64,000 nucleotides of DNA from NCBI RefSeq assembly GCF_004564135.1, contig NZ_CP038255.1, positions 2,963,501 through 3,027,500 of the forward strand, read 5' to 3'. The notes beneath the pieces are model-generated. The model searched no databases. It saw only the letters and a list, made by a program, of their open reading frames with translations, and was not told where the DNA came from. How positions within the stretch are numbered: the stretch's first letter is position 1; each line of letters starts with the position of its first letter. Of the stretch, positions 15,092 to 24,230 are shown piece after piece. Made by a program: the position numbers and the translations under genes. The stretch is from Terasakiella sp. SH-1 (GTDB taxonomy: Bacteria; Pseudomonadota; Alphaproteobacteria; Rhodospirillales; Terasakiellaceae).

Positions 15092-16897
15092 ATGAGTGAA
15101 ACCGAAGACAATGGCGCCTATCGCGTACTTGCGCGAAAATACCGCCCTTCAACCTTTGAAGAATTGATTGGTCAGGATGCCATGGTGCGCACCCTGTCCA
15201 ATGCCATTGCATCGGGGCGTCTGGCACAAGCCTTTATGCTGACCGGTGTGCGCGGCGTTGGTAAAACCACGACGGCCCGTCTGGTTGCGCGTGCCCTTAA
15301 CTGTATTGGTGAAGACGGTCAGGGCAGTGAAACCATCACACCTTGTGGTGTGTGTGAACAATGTACAGCGATTGCCCAAGACCGCCATGTCGATGTGATT
15401 GAAATGGATGCAGCCTCACGCACAGGGGTGGATGACATCCGCGAAGTCATTGATTCTGTACGCTATCGCCCCACATCGGCCCGCTATAAAATCTACATCA
15501 TTGACGAAGTGCACATGTTGTCCAAGGGCGCCTTTAACGCCCTGCTCAAAACATTGGAAGAGCCCCCGGCCCATGTGAAGTTTATCTTCGCCACCACTGA
15601 AATTCGCAAAGTTCCCGTCACTGTATTATCGCGTTGTCAACGTTTTGACCTGCGCCGTATTGATCAGGATTTATTATCCTCTCATTTCAAAACCGTTTCT
15701 GAAAAAGAAGGGGCACAAGTCGAAGACAGTGCTCTGGCCATGATCGCACGTGCCGCTGATGGTTCGGTACGTGATGGCTTGAGCCTGCTGGATCAAGCCA
15801 TTGCCCACTGTCATGGCGAGGTCAAGGAAGAACAGGTCCGTGACATGCTCGGTCTGGCTGATCGTGGACGGACTTTTGATTTATTTGACGCCATTATGAA
15901 AGGCGATGCGCCCGCTGCTTTGGGTGTGATGGACAATCTTTATGCCGCCGGAGCTGATCCAAGCGTGGTTTTACAAGACTTGCTGGAATTGACCCATTGG
16001 CTGACCCGCGTCAAGGTTGTCCCCGACGCCGCCCAAAATGCCGTTGTCTCCGAAATGGAACGGGTCCGTGGCAAGGAAATGTCAGACGGGCTTGCCATGT
16101 CGGTTCTGGCACGTGCCTATCAAATTTTAATGAAGGGATTGGGCGAAGTCCGCAATGCCCCACACCCGCAACAAGCTGCTGAAATGGTCATCATCCGCCT
16201 GTGTTATGTGGCCGATATGCCCACACCGGAAGAAGCCATCCGCATGATGCAAAACAATCCGCCAGCCCCATCCGGTGGTCCGGGCGGAGGCGTTCCTGCT
16301 GGAAACGGTGGTGGCGGTGGGGCGATGGCCCAGGCCGTTGGCGCACCGAATATGGGCACAGGTAGCCCGCCCCCTAATGGCCCACAAGCTCAAATGCGTG
16401 TGGTCAATGGGGGTGGCATGGCCGCTTGTCAGCCGCGCCTGCAGGACGAGACAAAGCCAGACCCACAAAGCTTCCCCGGAGTCGTTGACCTGGCTGAGGA
16501 AAAACGCGAGATTATTCTAAAGGCCAACCTGATGAACAACCTTCATCTGGTCTCCTTTGAACCGGGCAAAATTGAATTTCGCCCCGGTGATCATGCGCCC
16601 GGCACCTTGGCTGGGGACTTGAAAAAATTCCTTGATACCCATACCTCACGCACATGGGCAATCAGTGTGTCGCGCCATGCTGCGGGTGATATTACACTTG
16701 CCCAGGTACGCGACGAAGCCATTGCCAAACGTAAGGCCGAGGTTGCCCAGCACCCGCTGGTCAATGAAATCCTCACTACTTTCCCCGGCAGTGTGATTGA
16801 AAAGGTTCACGAAATTAAACTGGATAGTATGGACGCCGCCATTCAAATTGAAGAAAACCCCGGCGACCCGGACCATACGAATAATGGAGAAGACTAA
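15092..16897 (+). CDS. dnaX: DNA polymerase III subunit gamma/tau
   Basis: 601 residues. The clamp-loader ATPase has RKYRPSTFEELIGQ, the Walker A GVRGVGKTTTAR near residue 55, a four-cysteine zinc module (CIGEDGQGSETITPCGVCEQC), Walker B IIDEVHML and the sensor region LSRCQRFDLRRI. A Gly/Pro-rich linker (about residues 390-415) separates this from the C-terminal tau-type domain that contacts the polymerase. No A-AAA-AAG type slippery site was noticed, so a programmed gamma product is not supported. Followed after three bases by ybaB, with recR next: the standard dnaX-ybaB-recR order. Confidence 0.97.
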   Translation: MSETEDNGAYRVLARKYRPSTFEELIGQDAMVRTLSNAIASGRLAQAFMLTGVRGVGKTTTARLVARALNCIGEDGQGSETITPCGVCEQCTAIAQDRHVDVIEMDAASRTGVDDIREVIDSVRYRPTSARYKIYIIDEVHMLSKGAFNALLKTLEEPPAHVKFIFATTEIRKVPVTVLSRCQRFDLRRIDQDLLSSHFKTVSEKEGAQVEDSALAMIARAADGSVRDGLSLLDQAIAHCHGEVKEEQVRDMLGLADRGRTFDLFDAIMKGDAPAALGVMDNLYAAGADPSVVLQDLLELTHWLTRVKVVPDAAQNAVVSEMERVRGKEMSDGLAMSVLARAYQILMKGLGEVRNAPHPQQAAEMVIIRLCYVADMPTPEEAIRMMQNNPPAPSGGPGGGVPAGNGGGGGAMAQAVGAPNMGTGSPPPNGPQAQMRVVNGGGMAACQPRLQDETKPDPQSFPGVVDLAEEKREIILKANLMNNLHLVSFEPGKIEFRPGDHAPGTLAGDLKKFLDTHTSRTWAISVSRHAAGDITLAQVRDEAIAKRKAEVAQHPLVNEILTTFPGSVIEKVHEIKLDSMDAAIQIEENPGDPDHTNNGED

Positions 16898-16900
16898 CCC

Positions 16901-17224
16901 ATGAAAAATATGGCAAAAATGATGCAACAGGCCCAAAAAATGCAGGCCAAGATGCAGGAATTCCAAGATGGCTTGGCCGATTTGGAAATCTTCGGCACTT
17001 CTGGCGGTGGCATGGTCAATGTTGTCATTAACGGCAAGGCTGACGTGAAAAAAATCGACGTGGACAAGAACCTCGTTGACCCGGAAGACAAGGAAGTCAT
17101 GGAAGACTTGATTGTCGCAGCACTGGCTGATGCCAAATCCAAGATGGAAGCCGAAGTCAACAAACGTATGGCCGAAGTGACAGGTGGCCTGCAATTACCA
17201 CCGGGCATGCAACTGCCGTTTTAA
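16901..17224 (+). CDS. YbaB/EbfC nucleoid-associated protein
   Basis: 107 residues. It begins MKNMAKMMQQAQKMQAKMQEFQ and has the conserved GGGMVNVVINGKADVKKIDVD core and the C-terminal PPGMQLPF seen across the family. It binds DNA as a dimer. Located between dnaX and recR in the usual cluster; the start lies three bases after the dnaX stop. Confidence 0.95.
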   Translation: MKNMAKMMQQAQKMQAKMQEFQDGLADLEIFGTSGGGMVNVVINGKADVKKIDVDKNLVDPEDKEVMEDLIVAALADAKSKMEAEVNKRMAEVTGGLQLPPGMQLPF

Positions 17225-17302
17225 AGACCGTCGCCCTCGCGCAATGCGGGGGCCAGTTTCCCTTTAGGAGCCCCGCCCCCTTATAAGGATGCGCATCAGG
17301 TT

Positions 17303-17899
17303 ATGGCCGCACAAGAAATCGAACAATTGATCCAGCTGTTGTCCAAGCTGCCCGGTCTCGGACCGAGGTCGGCACGCCGTGCTGCCTTGCATCTGGTAAA
17401 AAAGCGTGAAGTTATGCTCAGCCCCCTGAGCCATGCGCTTAAACGGGTGGAAGAAACCGTCAAGACCTGTTCACACTGCGGCAATCTGGATGCCACGGAT
17501 CCTTGCTCTATTTGCACAGATACCAAGCGAGATGACAGTGTCATCTGTGTGGTGCAAGACGTGGCCGACCTGTGGGCATTGGAACGATCCAACAGCTTTC
17601 GTGGCCGTTATCATGTCTTGGGGGGCACCTTGTCTGCCCTTGATGGGATCGGGCCAGAAGATTTAAAAATCGACACACTTGTAAAGCGTGCCCAGACAGA
17701 AGCCGTCAAAGAAGTCATTCTTGCCACCAGCGCCACAGTGGATGGACAAACCACAGCTCATTACATTGCTGACTGTCTGGAAGACTGTCACGTGGAAGTC
17801 TCCGGTCTTGCCCACGGGGTACCTGTTGGCGGAGAGCTGGATTATCTGGATGATGGCACCTTAAGTGCTGCCTTGTCTGCACGACGAAAAATGGATTAA
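17303..17899 (+). CDS. recR: Recombination mediator RecR
   Basis: 198 residues. It helps load RecA at gaps in the RecFOR pathway. The helix-hairpin-helix part ([19 protein letters not shown]) is followed by a zinc finger with Cys56, Cys59, Cys68 and Cys71, and a Toprim domain ([14 protein letters not shown]... [18 protein letters not shown]). Normal length. Only 5 bp separate its stop from a 24-codon hydrophobic ORF. Confidence 0.97.
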   Translation: MAAQEIEQLIQLLSKLPGLGPRSARRAALHLVKKREVMLSPLSHALKRVEETVKTCSHCGNLDATDPCSICTDTKRDDSVICVVQDVADLWALERSNSFRGRYHVLGGTLSALDGIGPEDLKIDTLVKRAQTEAVKEVILATSATVDGQTTAHYIADCLEDCHVEVSGLAHGVPVGGELDYLDDGTLSAALSARRKMD

Positions 17900-17904
17900 C
17901 TGCC

Positions 17905-17979
17905 ATGCCTTATCTGATCATGATGTTATGGATGTGTATGGCCGCCATGTTGGCAACATGCGTGATGGCGCTTTCCTGA
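17905..17979 (+). CDS. Possible 24-residue Met-rich membrane microprotein
   Basis: The frame from ATG 17905 to TGA 17979 encodes a single strongly hydrophobic segment (MPYLIMMLWMCMAAMLATC then VMALS) with seven methionines. It fills the gap between recR and the lipoprotein gene almost exactly, 5 bp after one and 1 bp before the other. Against it: no ribosome site is visible beyond possible coupling to the recR stop, and a short ORF like this can occur by chance. Confidence 0.35.
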   Translation: MPYLIMMLWMCMAAMLATCVMALS

Positions 17980-17980
17980 C

Positions 17981-18934
17981 ATGCTGAAACGTCTGGCCTC
18001 TCTTTGCCTACTTCTTATTCTTGTGGCTTGTACTCAGGCCCCGCAACCCCTGCGCCACAGCCGCACTGGATTTGACACCAACAGCCTGCGCCTACGTGAT
18101 GGCGGTACGGTTTTAATCCTGCCGATTGAAGGCACAGCCCGCCCCTTGGGCCAAACCATTGCACAAGGACTGGCTGAAAGTCTGGGGGTGCGCAACATCC
18201 CCTCTACCTCCAAAATAATCACAAATCCCCCTTATAAAGTACGTGGGCAGGTCGTCATTGAACGCAATCGTCATACCCCCATCATCAAGGGCATGGTCTA
18301 TTGGACCTTTTTTAGTCGCGATGACAAGATCGTGCAGGAATCCTCCCAACCCATTCATGTGGAACGTCACCGCTGGGAATATGGGGACCAGCATATGATT
18401 GACCAGATGGTGGAACGTGCGGCTGATCAATTTGCCGGATATCTGCAAGACCGGGCCGAACGCAAAGCGGTCGAACTTGATGAACGCAATAAACCCGTAG
18501 CCTTTCGCATTGGTCAAATTACCGGGGTCAATGCCACCAACAAACGCGAACTGACAAAAGCCATGGCCCTGACTTTGCGCCAAGCCGGGGCCAGCGTCAA
18601 ATCACAGCCAAGCCCAACCACCTATCAGCTTTCTTGTGAAATTGACGTCCTTGCCCCATTTGAAGGCAAGCAACGCATCAAAGTCGCCTGGATTGTGAAA
18701 GACCCGCAAGGTCATGAACTTGGCCGGGCACGCCAGAATAACCGTCTGGAACAAGGGCGCATGGAACAGCCCTTGGGACGTATGGCTTATCATATTGCCA
18801 AAGCCGCCCTTAACGGGATCGGTCCCCTTGTTGAACGACACCGTAGTGAAATCCAGTTTGAACGGAGTCGCGAACAGATTGGATATACAGCCCCGCCCGG
18901 ACGACGAAATCGCACCATCGCCCCACCTTTTTAA
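17981..18934 (+). CDS. Predicted lipoprotein of unknown function
   Basis: 317 residues. The N-terminus is a lipoprotein signal (LKRLASLCLLLILVAC, lipobox LVAC, cysteine at about residue 17). The mature protein has two similar-looking halves: one around VLILPIEGTARPLGQTIAQGLAESLG, the second around FRIGQITGVNATNKRELTKAMALTLRQAGA, both resembling a fold that samples small-molecule or peptide ligands, but no family is recognised. The C-terminal tail is basic and proline-rich. It lies downstream of the dnaX-recR cluster and is probably co-transcribed. Confidence 0.75.
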   Translation: MLKRLASLCLLLILVACTQAPQPLRHSRTGFDTNSLRLRDGGTVLILPIEGTARPLGQTIAQGLAESLGVRNIPSTSKIITNPPYKVRGQVVIERNRHTPIIKGMVYWTFFSRDDKIVQESSQPIHVERHRWEYGDQHMIDQMVERAADQFAGYLQDRAERKAVELDERNKPVAFRIGQITGVNATNKRELTKAMALTLRQAGASVKSQPSPTTYQLSCEIDVLAPFEGKQRIKVAWIVKDPQGHELGRARQNNRLEQGRMEQPLGRMAYHIAKAALNGIGPLVERHRSEIQFERSREQIGYTAPPGRRNRTIAPPF

Positions 18935-19076
18935 AAAGGGTGAAAGGCGCAGTATGTCTTCATTCTGTCATAAACGGTTTACGTCATTTTGAATAAGGCG
19001 TTTACAGCAGGGGGGCGCATTGATATGTTCCGAAAATATTGATTTGGGCACCTCAACTTAAGGACTCGATTTTCAC

Positions 19077-20009
19077 ATGAAAATCCTTACCGGTAATGCA
19101 AACCGTCCTTTGGCCGAAGCCATCTGCAAAGAGCTCGGCACTCCTCTCACCGAAGCCAGCGTAAAGCGTTTTTCTGACCAGGAAGTTTTCGTCGAAATCC
19201 TTGAAAACGTCCGTGGCGAAGATGTCTTTATCGTTCAACCGACATCTTATCCGGCAAACGATAATATGATGGAATTGCTGGTCACAATTGATGCGGCACG
19301 TCGGGGTTCAGCACGTCGTATTACGGCTGTCGTTCCTTATTTCGGCTATGCCCGTCAGGATCGTAAATCTGCGCCACGCTCTCCGATCTCGGCTAAGCTG
19401 GTGGCAAATCTGATCACCACAGCAGGTGCGGATCGCGTATTGACCATGGACTTGCACGCCGGTCAAATTCAGGGCTTCTTCGATATTCCGGTAGATAACC
19501 TGCATGCTGCCCCGGTTTTTGCCCGTGACATTGCCGCAAATTATGACACCGAAAATCTGCTGATCGTTTCACCTGATGTCGGCGGTGTGGTTCGCGCACG
19601 TGCCATTGCCAAACGTCTGGACTGTAACCTTGCCATCATCGACAAACGCCGCGAACGTGCAGGTGTGTCAGAAGTGATGAATGTTATCGGTGATGTAGAT
19701 GGCATGAACTGCATTTTGATCGACGATATCGTGGATTCTGGTGGCACGCTTTGTAACGCAGCGGCTGCCCTTTTGGAAAACGGGGCAAAGAGTGCCTCTG
19801 CCTACATCACCCATGGGGTCCTGTCTGGCGGTGCGGTTTCACGCATCACGTCTTCTGCACTGCAAGAACTGGCGATTACAGATTCCATTCAAGGTACAGA
19901 ACAGGTACTGGATGCTGAAAATATCCGCCCCATTGCCATCGCCCCTATTTTGGCTGAGGCAATGAAACGCATTCATGACGAACAGTCAGTTTCCTGCCTG
20001 TTTGACTAA
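19077..20009 (+). CDS. prs: Ribose-phosphate pyrophosphokinase
   Basis: 310 residues. It makes PRPP from ribose 5-phosphate and ATP. Visible motifs are the flexible-loop and ATP-binding region [10 protein letters not shown], the metal site [26 protein letters not shown], and the PRPP loop [23 protein letters not shown] lies about 13 bases before the ATG. In many alphaproteobacteria prs sits next to rplY and pth; here those genes are about 35 kb away. Confidence 0.97.
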   Translation: MKILTGNANRPLAEAICKELGTPLTEASVKRFSDQEVFVEILENVRGEDVFIVQPTSYPANDNMMELLVTIDAARRGSARRITAVVPYFGYARQDRKSAPRSPISAKLVANLITTAGADRVLTMDLHAGQIQGFFDIPVDNLHAAPVFARDIAANYDTENLLIVSPDVGGVVRARAIAKRLDCNLAIIDKRRERAGVSEVMNVIGDVDGMNCILIDDIVDSGGTLCNAAAALLENGAKSASAYITHGVLSGGAVSRITSSALQELAITDSIQGTEQVLDAENIRPIAIAPILAEAMKRIHDEQSVSCLFD

Positions 20010-20019
20010 AATATCGGGT

Positions 20020-20083
20020 GTCATCCTCGCACATGTGGAGATCTCTCATGATCAAGGAGATTTCCAATCAAGTTGGAAATGAC
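20020..20083. repeat. Intergenic palindromic repeat, copy C (compensated stem change)
   Basis: 64-bp copy starting GTCATCCTCGC. Its right hairpin reads TTTCCAA/TTGGAAA where other copies have TTCCCAA/TTGGGAA, so both sides of one stem pair have changed together. Located between prs and the TSUP gene. Confidence 0.85.
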
Positions 20084-20140
20084 ATATACATGAATTTGGC
20101 TATCCTTTGCGGGGTAGCCTTTTTCTTTGGATAGAGAGAA

Positions 20141-20881
20141 ATGATGGATTCCCTATTCTGGGCTGCTGTTCTCATATTTTTATGTGCCGGAACCATTAAG
20201 GGGACAGTCGGTATTGGCCTGCCAACAGCGTCAATCTCTGTCCTTACACAGTTCTACGATCCCCACAGTGCCATCGCCCTTGTGATTTTCCCCATTATGA
20301 TCTCCAATATCTGGCAGGTCTATCGCACGGGTGAGAGCCTGCGTGTTTTACGGGAATATTGGCTCTTTGGTCTGATGCTGATGGTCTTTATCCTGATTTT
20401 CACCAACATGAGCACGACCATCCCGGTTAAGACACTCATGATTATTCTGGGCAGTGTGGTTGTCCTGTTTGCCCTGAGCAGTCTATTCATCCATCCCCCG
20501 AAACTGCCTCACCGTTTTGACAAATCCATACAATTTATTGCGGGCAGTCTCGCAGGGGGCATGGGCGGGCTGACCGCTATCTGGTCCCCGCCAATGGTGA
20601 TATATCTGGTCTCAAAGCGCCTTGAGAAAGATGATTTTGTGCGGGCCTCCGGTCTGCTGATCACCATGGGAAGCCTGCCCTTGCTTGCAGGCTATTGGAT
20701 CAATGGATTGATGACAGGTCCCCTTGCCCTGACCTCCCTTTCCATGATGATCCCCACCCTGATTGGCTTTAGCCTCGGGGAAATGCTACGCAAAAAAGTG
20801 AATGGCGAAGTCTTCCAAAAAGTCCTGCTGATCATTTTCCTGCTCATGGGCCTGAATATCATCCGCCGGGCGCTATTTTAA
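20141..20881 (+). CDS. TSUP-family (TauE/SafE) membrane permease
   Basis: 246 residues with about eight hydrophobic segments. The N-terminal repeat LCAGTIKGTVGIGLPTASI and the central GSLAGGMGGLTAIWSPPMVIYL repeat are the paired motifs of the TauE/SafE family, which exports sulfite or other sulfur-containing organic anions. The substrate is unknown. The first of two adjacent ATG codons is used. The stop codon overlaps that of convergent korB by three bases. Confidence 0.87.
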   Translation: MMDSLFWAAVLIFLCAGTIKGTVGIGLPTASISVLTQFYDPHSAIALVIFPIMISNIWQVYRTGESLRVLREYWLFGLMLMVFILIFTNMSTTIPVKTLMIILGSVVVLFALSSLFIHPPKLPHRFDKSIQFIAGSLAGGMGGLTAIWSPPMVIYLVSKRLEKDDFVRASGLLITMGSLPLLAGYWINGLMTGPLALTSLSMMIPTLIGFSLGEMLRKKVNGEVFQKVLLIIFLLMGLNIIRRALF

Positions 20882-21714
20882 AGCTCAAAGCTGGCTTCAA
20901 TATCGGCTAGCCCTTGCTTCTCAGACATTTCTGGCGCATAGACCGGGCGTTGGGTTTCATAGAGAATTCCCGTTGCAAACCCATCATCTGTTGCCAGAAA
21001 ACTCATGGCTTGCGCCAAGCTATGGCCCCCTTCAATCTCTCCTTTGCGCACAATCTTTTTCCATTCGGTTTGTTCCGGACGGAAAGTCACACAAGGACTC
21101 AGAATTTGCACAAATGAAAAACCTTTATGTTGCATCGCCTGGGCAATCAGTTTGGCTGACCCATTCGGGTCCCCGGCAAAACCACGTGCGACAAAAGATG
21201 CCCCGGCAGACAAAGCAATGGACAACGGGTTAAAAGGGGACACCCCTGTGCCATGCGGTGTTAATTTAGAGCCTTCCCAGTCCGAAGCTGTAGTTGGGGA
21301 AGCTTGCCCCTTGGTCATGCCATAGACTTCGTTATCCATAACCACATAGGTCATATCCACATTACGGCGACAGGCATGGAGAAAATGGTTCCCGCCAATG
21401 GAAAAACCATCACCGTCCCCCCCGGTCGCAATGACTGTAAGTTCAGGACGTGCAACCTTTAACCCGGTAGCCGCCGCCAAGGCGCGGCCATGAATGGCAT
21501 GGATTCCATAAACACTGGTATAGGCCGGAATGCGCGATGAACAACCAATGCCGGAGACCACGGCACAATCTTCACGCGGGATTTGCAATTCGGCCAAAGC
21601 CTTGGTAATTGCCGCCAGTACAGAAAAATCACCACAGCCCGGACACCAGACGGGTTTATAGTCTGATTTGTAATCTTTAAAAGTCAGGGGCTTTTGTTGA
21701 AGGACTTGATCCAT
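20878..21714 (-). CDS. korB: 2-oxoacid:ferredoxin oxidoreductase, beta subunit (2-oxoglutarate type)
   Basis: 278 residues. It binds thiamine diphosphate and one 4Fe-4S cluster: cysteines in VWCPGCGDFS, SGIGCSSR and LSPCVTF are the expected ligands, and GGDGDGFSIGGNHF is the ThDP/Mg motif. With KorA it oxidises a 2-oxoacid to its acyl-CoA, reducing ferredoxin. The two-gene alpha-gamma plus beta form and the IHGRALAAATGLK context fit the 2-oxoglutarate enzymes. Its ATG overlaps the korA stop by one base (TAATG). No ferredoxin gene is adjacent. Confidence 0.9.
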   Translation of the reverse strand: MDQVLQQKPLTFKDYKSDYKPVWCPGCGDFSVLAAITKALAELQIPREDCAVVSGIGCSSRIPAYTSVYGIHAIHGRALAAATGLKVARPELTVIATGGDGDGFSIGGNHFLHACRRNVDMTYVVMDNEVYGMTKGQASPTTASDWEGSKLTPHGTGVSPFNPLSIALSAGASFVARGFAGDPNGSAKLIAQAMQHKGFSFVQILSPCVTFRPEQTEWKKIVRKGEIEGGHSLAQAMSFLATDDGFATGILYETQRPVYAPEMSEKQGLADIEASFEL

Positions 21715-23438
21715 TATCCCAGCTCCTTAAGTGTGTTAACAATTTCACCCGGCCTAAAGGGAAGTGGCCCCGGTTTCGCCAGAACGGTTGTGTCTTTCGG
21801 CAAATCAAATTCACTGCGCAAATAACGATAAAACTGTTTGGAATGGGTTTGTTCAACCACCAACAGTTTCTTCACCCCCACCAGTGCTTCATCCATTTTA
21901 TCCGGCAGAGCGGGGCTGAGCAAACGCATGGAAATCATTTTAATCTTCTGCCCTTCGCTTTCCAGTCGCTGAATGGCTTCACGCACGGGGGCAGTCACTG
22001 ACCCAAATGTCACCACAGCCAGTTCCCCCTCCCCTTCAATCTCCGCCCAATGCTGGCCATAGTCAAACTGGCTAAGTTTGCGTTGGCGTTTATCAAGCTG
22101 GGCATAATGGTCTTCCGCCGAGGAAGAGGGACGGGCATTTTCAGCCGTTTCTAACCCATCAGCGACATATTCCCCGCCCGGTGTTCCCGGAATGGCCATG
22201 GGAGAAACACCACTATCGCTCAGGGCATAGCGCTTGTAATCTTCGACTCCGGCCTCAACCACTTCACGTTTGGCAACAAAGGCAAGGTCGGCAGGCTTAT
22301 CAATAATATTGCGCGATTGTCCCAAAGATTGATCAGATAAAACAATCCCGGCTGTTTGCAAGGCTTCGGCCAAATGAACGGTCCATTGGGTGGTAAACAA
22401 ACAGTCTGAAATGGACTGTGCCGCCGTGACAATATGGGGTGCATCACCATGGAGGCCATGAAGGGCAATGTTCAAATCGCTTTGTTCTGACTTGGTTGGA
22501 ATCCCTGTAGACGGCCCACCACGCATCACATCAATCACCACAATCGGAATTTCCGCCGATACAGCCAGACCAAGGGCTTCCGTCATCAAGGCAAGGCCGG
22601 GGCCAGCCGTTGCGGTAATGGAAGGCACCCCGCCAAAGGAACCACCGATGATCATATTCACCGAGGCCAGCTCATCTTCGGCCTGCACAAGCGTACCGCC
22701 GACTTTTTCCAGATTTGGGGCCAGCCATTCCAACACTTCGGTTGCAGGGGTAATCGGATAAGCCGCACAAAAACGCACCCCACCGCGCAAAGCCCCCATA
22801 CCAGCGGCTTCATTCCCGGTTAAAGACCAACGGGTTTGCTGGTTTTCCTTACGCTCCAGATGCAGATCAATACCGATCTTGCTTTCCAGATCTGTGGCGA
22901 CCTGCATGCCTTTTTCCACCCCGGCAATGGAGGCATCAAGGGCAGCTTGCCCTTTGCGTTTTAACACTTTTTCCAAAATCGCTTGCAAAGCATCCAGCGG
23001 CACACCAGCCAATTCTCCCAACATGCCAAGACCGATCATGTTGGGACGACCGCCTTCAATTTCCTTGGCGGCTTCACTTAACGGGACCATGACTTGGCGC
23101 GCAACAGAAGCGGTGATCATTTCCGGTGGATTTTTCGCAGCCTCATCACCAATGATCACACTGTCTGTGCGCAAAGGGAGTTCAGCGGCAAAACGATCCA
23201 CATTCATCCAGTCAAAACAGAACAGCACATCAAAATAGTCATCGGGGCAATCAATGGGATCAGACGACAAACGGATAAAAGCTGCGGCCTCGCCCCCGCG
23301 AATTTGCGGTCCGCTGGAACGGGTCATTAACCCATATAATCCTGCCTTGGCTGCCGCATCCAAAAGCATCTGGCCTGCGGTCATCACACCGGCACCACCT
23401 GCCCCGGTAATTGCGATGGAAACTGTCTTGGATGTCAT
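21714..23438 (-). CDS. korA: 2-oxoacid:ferredoxin oxidoreductase, fused gamma-alpha subunit
   Basis: 574 residues. The N-terminal gamma domain (ITGAGGAGVMTAGQMLL... SSGPQIRGGEAAAFIRL) is fused to the alpha domain, which starts near residue 205 (GNEAAGMGALRGGVRFCAAYPITPATEVLEWLA), with the YPITP motif characteristic of 2-oxoacid:acceptor oxidoreductases. The C-terminal domain (ELAVVTFGSVTAPVREAI) follows. The pair can close the TCA cycle under low oxygen or run reductively. A direct repeat ACATTTGTC occurs twice upstream (about 23470 and 23512). Confidence 0.92.
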   Translation of the reverse strand: MTSKTVSIAITGAGGAGVMTAGQMLLDAAAKAGLYGLMTRSSGPQIRGGEAAAFIRLSSDPIDCPDDYFDVLFCFDWMNVDRFAAELPLRTDSVIIGDEAAKNPPEMITASVARQVMVPLSEAAKEIEGGRPNMIGLGMLGELAGVPLDALQAILEKVLKRKGQAALDASIAGVEKGMQVATDLESKIGIDLHLERKENQQTRWSLTGNEAAGMGALRGGVRFCAAYPITPATEVLEWLAPNLEKVGGTLVQAEDELASVNMIIGGSFGGVPSITATAGPGLALMTEALGLAVSAEIPIVVIDVMRGGPSTGIPTKSEQSDLNIALHGLHGDAPHIVTAAQSISDCLFTTQWTVHLAEALQTAGIVLSDQSLGQSRNIIDKPADLAFVAKREVVEAGVEDYKRYALSDSGVSPMAIPGTPGGEYVADGLETAENARPSSSAEDHYAQLDKRQRKLSQFDYGQHWAEIEGEGELAVVTFGSVTAPVREAIQRLESEGQKIKMISMRLLSPALPDKMDEALVGVKKLLVVEQTHSKQFYRYLRSEFDLPKDTTVLAKPGPLPFRPGEIVNTLKELG

Positions 23439-23544
23439 ATGTCTTGTGACCCCTTCTGGTTCATTGCAAACATTTGTCTAATATATTTCAAAAACAATGT
23501 GGCACGCCCATGACATTTGTCAATTTATTGAGACTAGACACAAA

Positions 23545-23572
23545 AAAACCGGATAGCAGCCTATCCGGTTTA
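23545..23572 (-). terminator. Terminator of the XRE regulator gene
   Basis: Stem AAACCGGATAG / CTATCCGGTTT with a 4-base loop. Read leftward it ends in a run of seven T. It lies just after the xre stop codon and upstream of korA. Confidence 0.88.
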
Positions 23573-23596
23573 ATCAATACAGAGATATCTTTAAAA

Positions 23597-23992
23597 TCAG
23601 TTACTTTCCGCAGCCAAAGCACGGGCCAACTGGCTTAGTGCATCCTGATGACGATCATTTTCAATATGAGAGAAATTACGCGCCAATTCCAGGCACATAC
23701 GCTGACGGTCCGTCAGATCAATTTCTGTCTCGTCATTTTCATCAAGCCCTTCAAAGAAGAACCCGACAGGAACTTTCAACACTTGGGCAATTTCATAAAG
23801 ACGCCCGGCAGAAATCCGGTTAATGCCGCGTTCGTATTTATGGGCCTGCTGATAAGTCACCCCGATCATATCAGCCATTTGTTGCTGTGAAAGGCCGAGC
23901 ATAATGCGACGTTCACGAATGCGTGCGCCTACATGGCGATCCGTGTCGGTTGCCCGGTTGGTGGTTTTACCTTCAGTTGCTTCATTGGACAT
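23597..23992 (-). CDS. XRE-family helix-turn-helix regulator
   Basis: 131 residues from the ATG at 23992, chosen for AAGGAG 10 bases upstream; a TTG seven codons earlier lies inside that ribosome site. The Cro/CI-type HTH spans about residues 20-75: VGARIRERRIMLGLSQQQMADMIGVTYQQAHKYERGINRISAGRLYEIAQVLKVPVGFFF. This is the chromosomal alphaproteobacterial type with a short acidic C-terminus, not an obvious phage repressor. Possible binding motifs (TATTTCAAAT) lie upstream. Confidence 0.88.
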   Translation of the reverse strand: MSNEATEGKTTNRATDTDRHVGARIRERRIMLGLSQQQMADMIGVTYQQAHKYERGINRISAGRLYEIAQVLKVPVGFFFEGLDENDETEIDLTDRQRMCLELARNFSHIENDRHQDALSQLARALAAESN

Positions 23993-24078
23993 GAAAGCAC
24001 ACTCCTTGTTCAACTTACATTCCGCTTACTTCTTGTTATTTTCTATCCATGATTATAGGACACAAGACACTATTGCAA

Positions 24079-24220
24079 GGAAATATTTCCAAATATTTCA
24101 AATTTTCACATCTTTTTTTCGTTTAAATATCCCCACTGAAACTAGGGAAACTCTCTTTGCCTAAAAAACAGGCAACTGTCTAAAATTCATTATTTCAAAT
24201 TATTTCAAATTTTATTGAAA
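24079..24220. promoter_or_regulatory. AT-rich region with TATTTCAAAT repeats
   Basis: The gap upstream of xre holds GGAAATATTTCC (24079-24090), TATTTCAAAT at 24094-24103, and the same ten bases twice in tandem at 24191-24210, followed by TTTATTGAAA, which makes an inverted pair. Binding by the neighbouring XRE protein is a guess. A small hairpin TTGCCT/AGGCAA lies at 24158-24176. Confidence 0.4.
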
Positions 24221-24230
24221 TGCCATTTGC

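Noticed and set aside
16260-16330. Glycine-coding repeat in dnaX as a programmed frameshift site
   Set aside because: The region is a Gly/Pro-rich linker; no A-AAA-AAG heptamer with a following stem was seen and the frame stays open.
19077-20009. Loss of prs from its usual rplY-pth-ychF neighbourhood
   Set aside because: Gene order around prs varies among alphaproteobacteria; separation alone is not informative.
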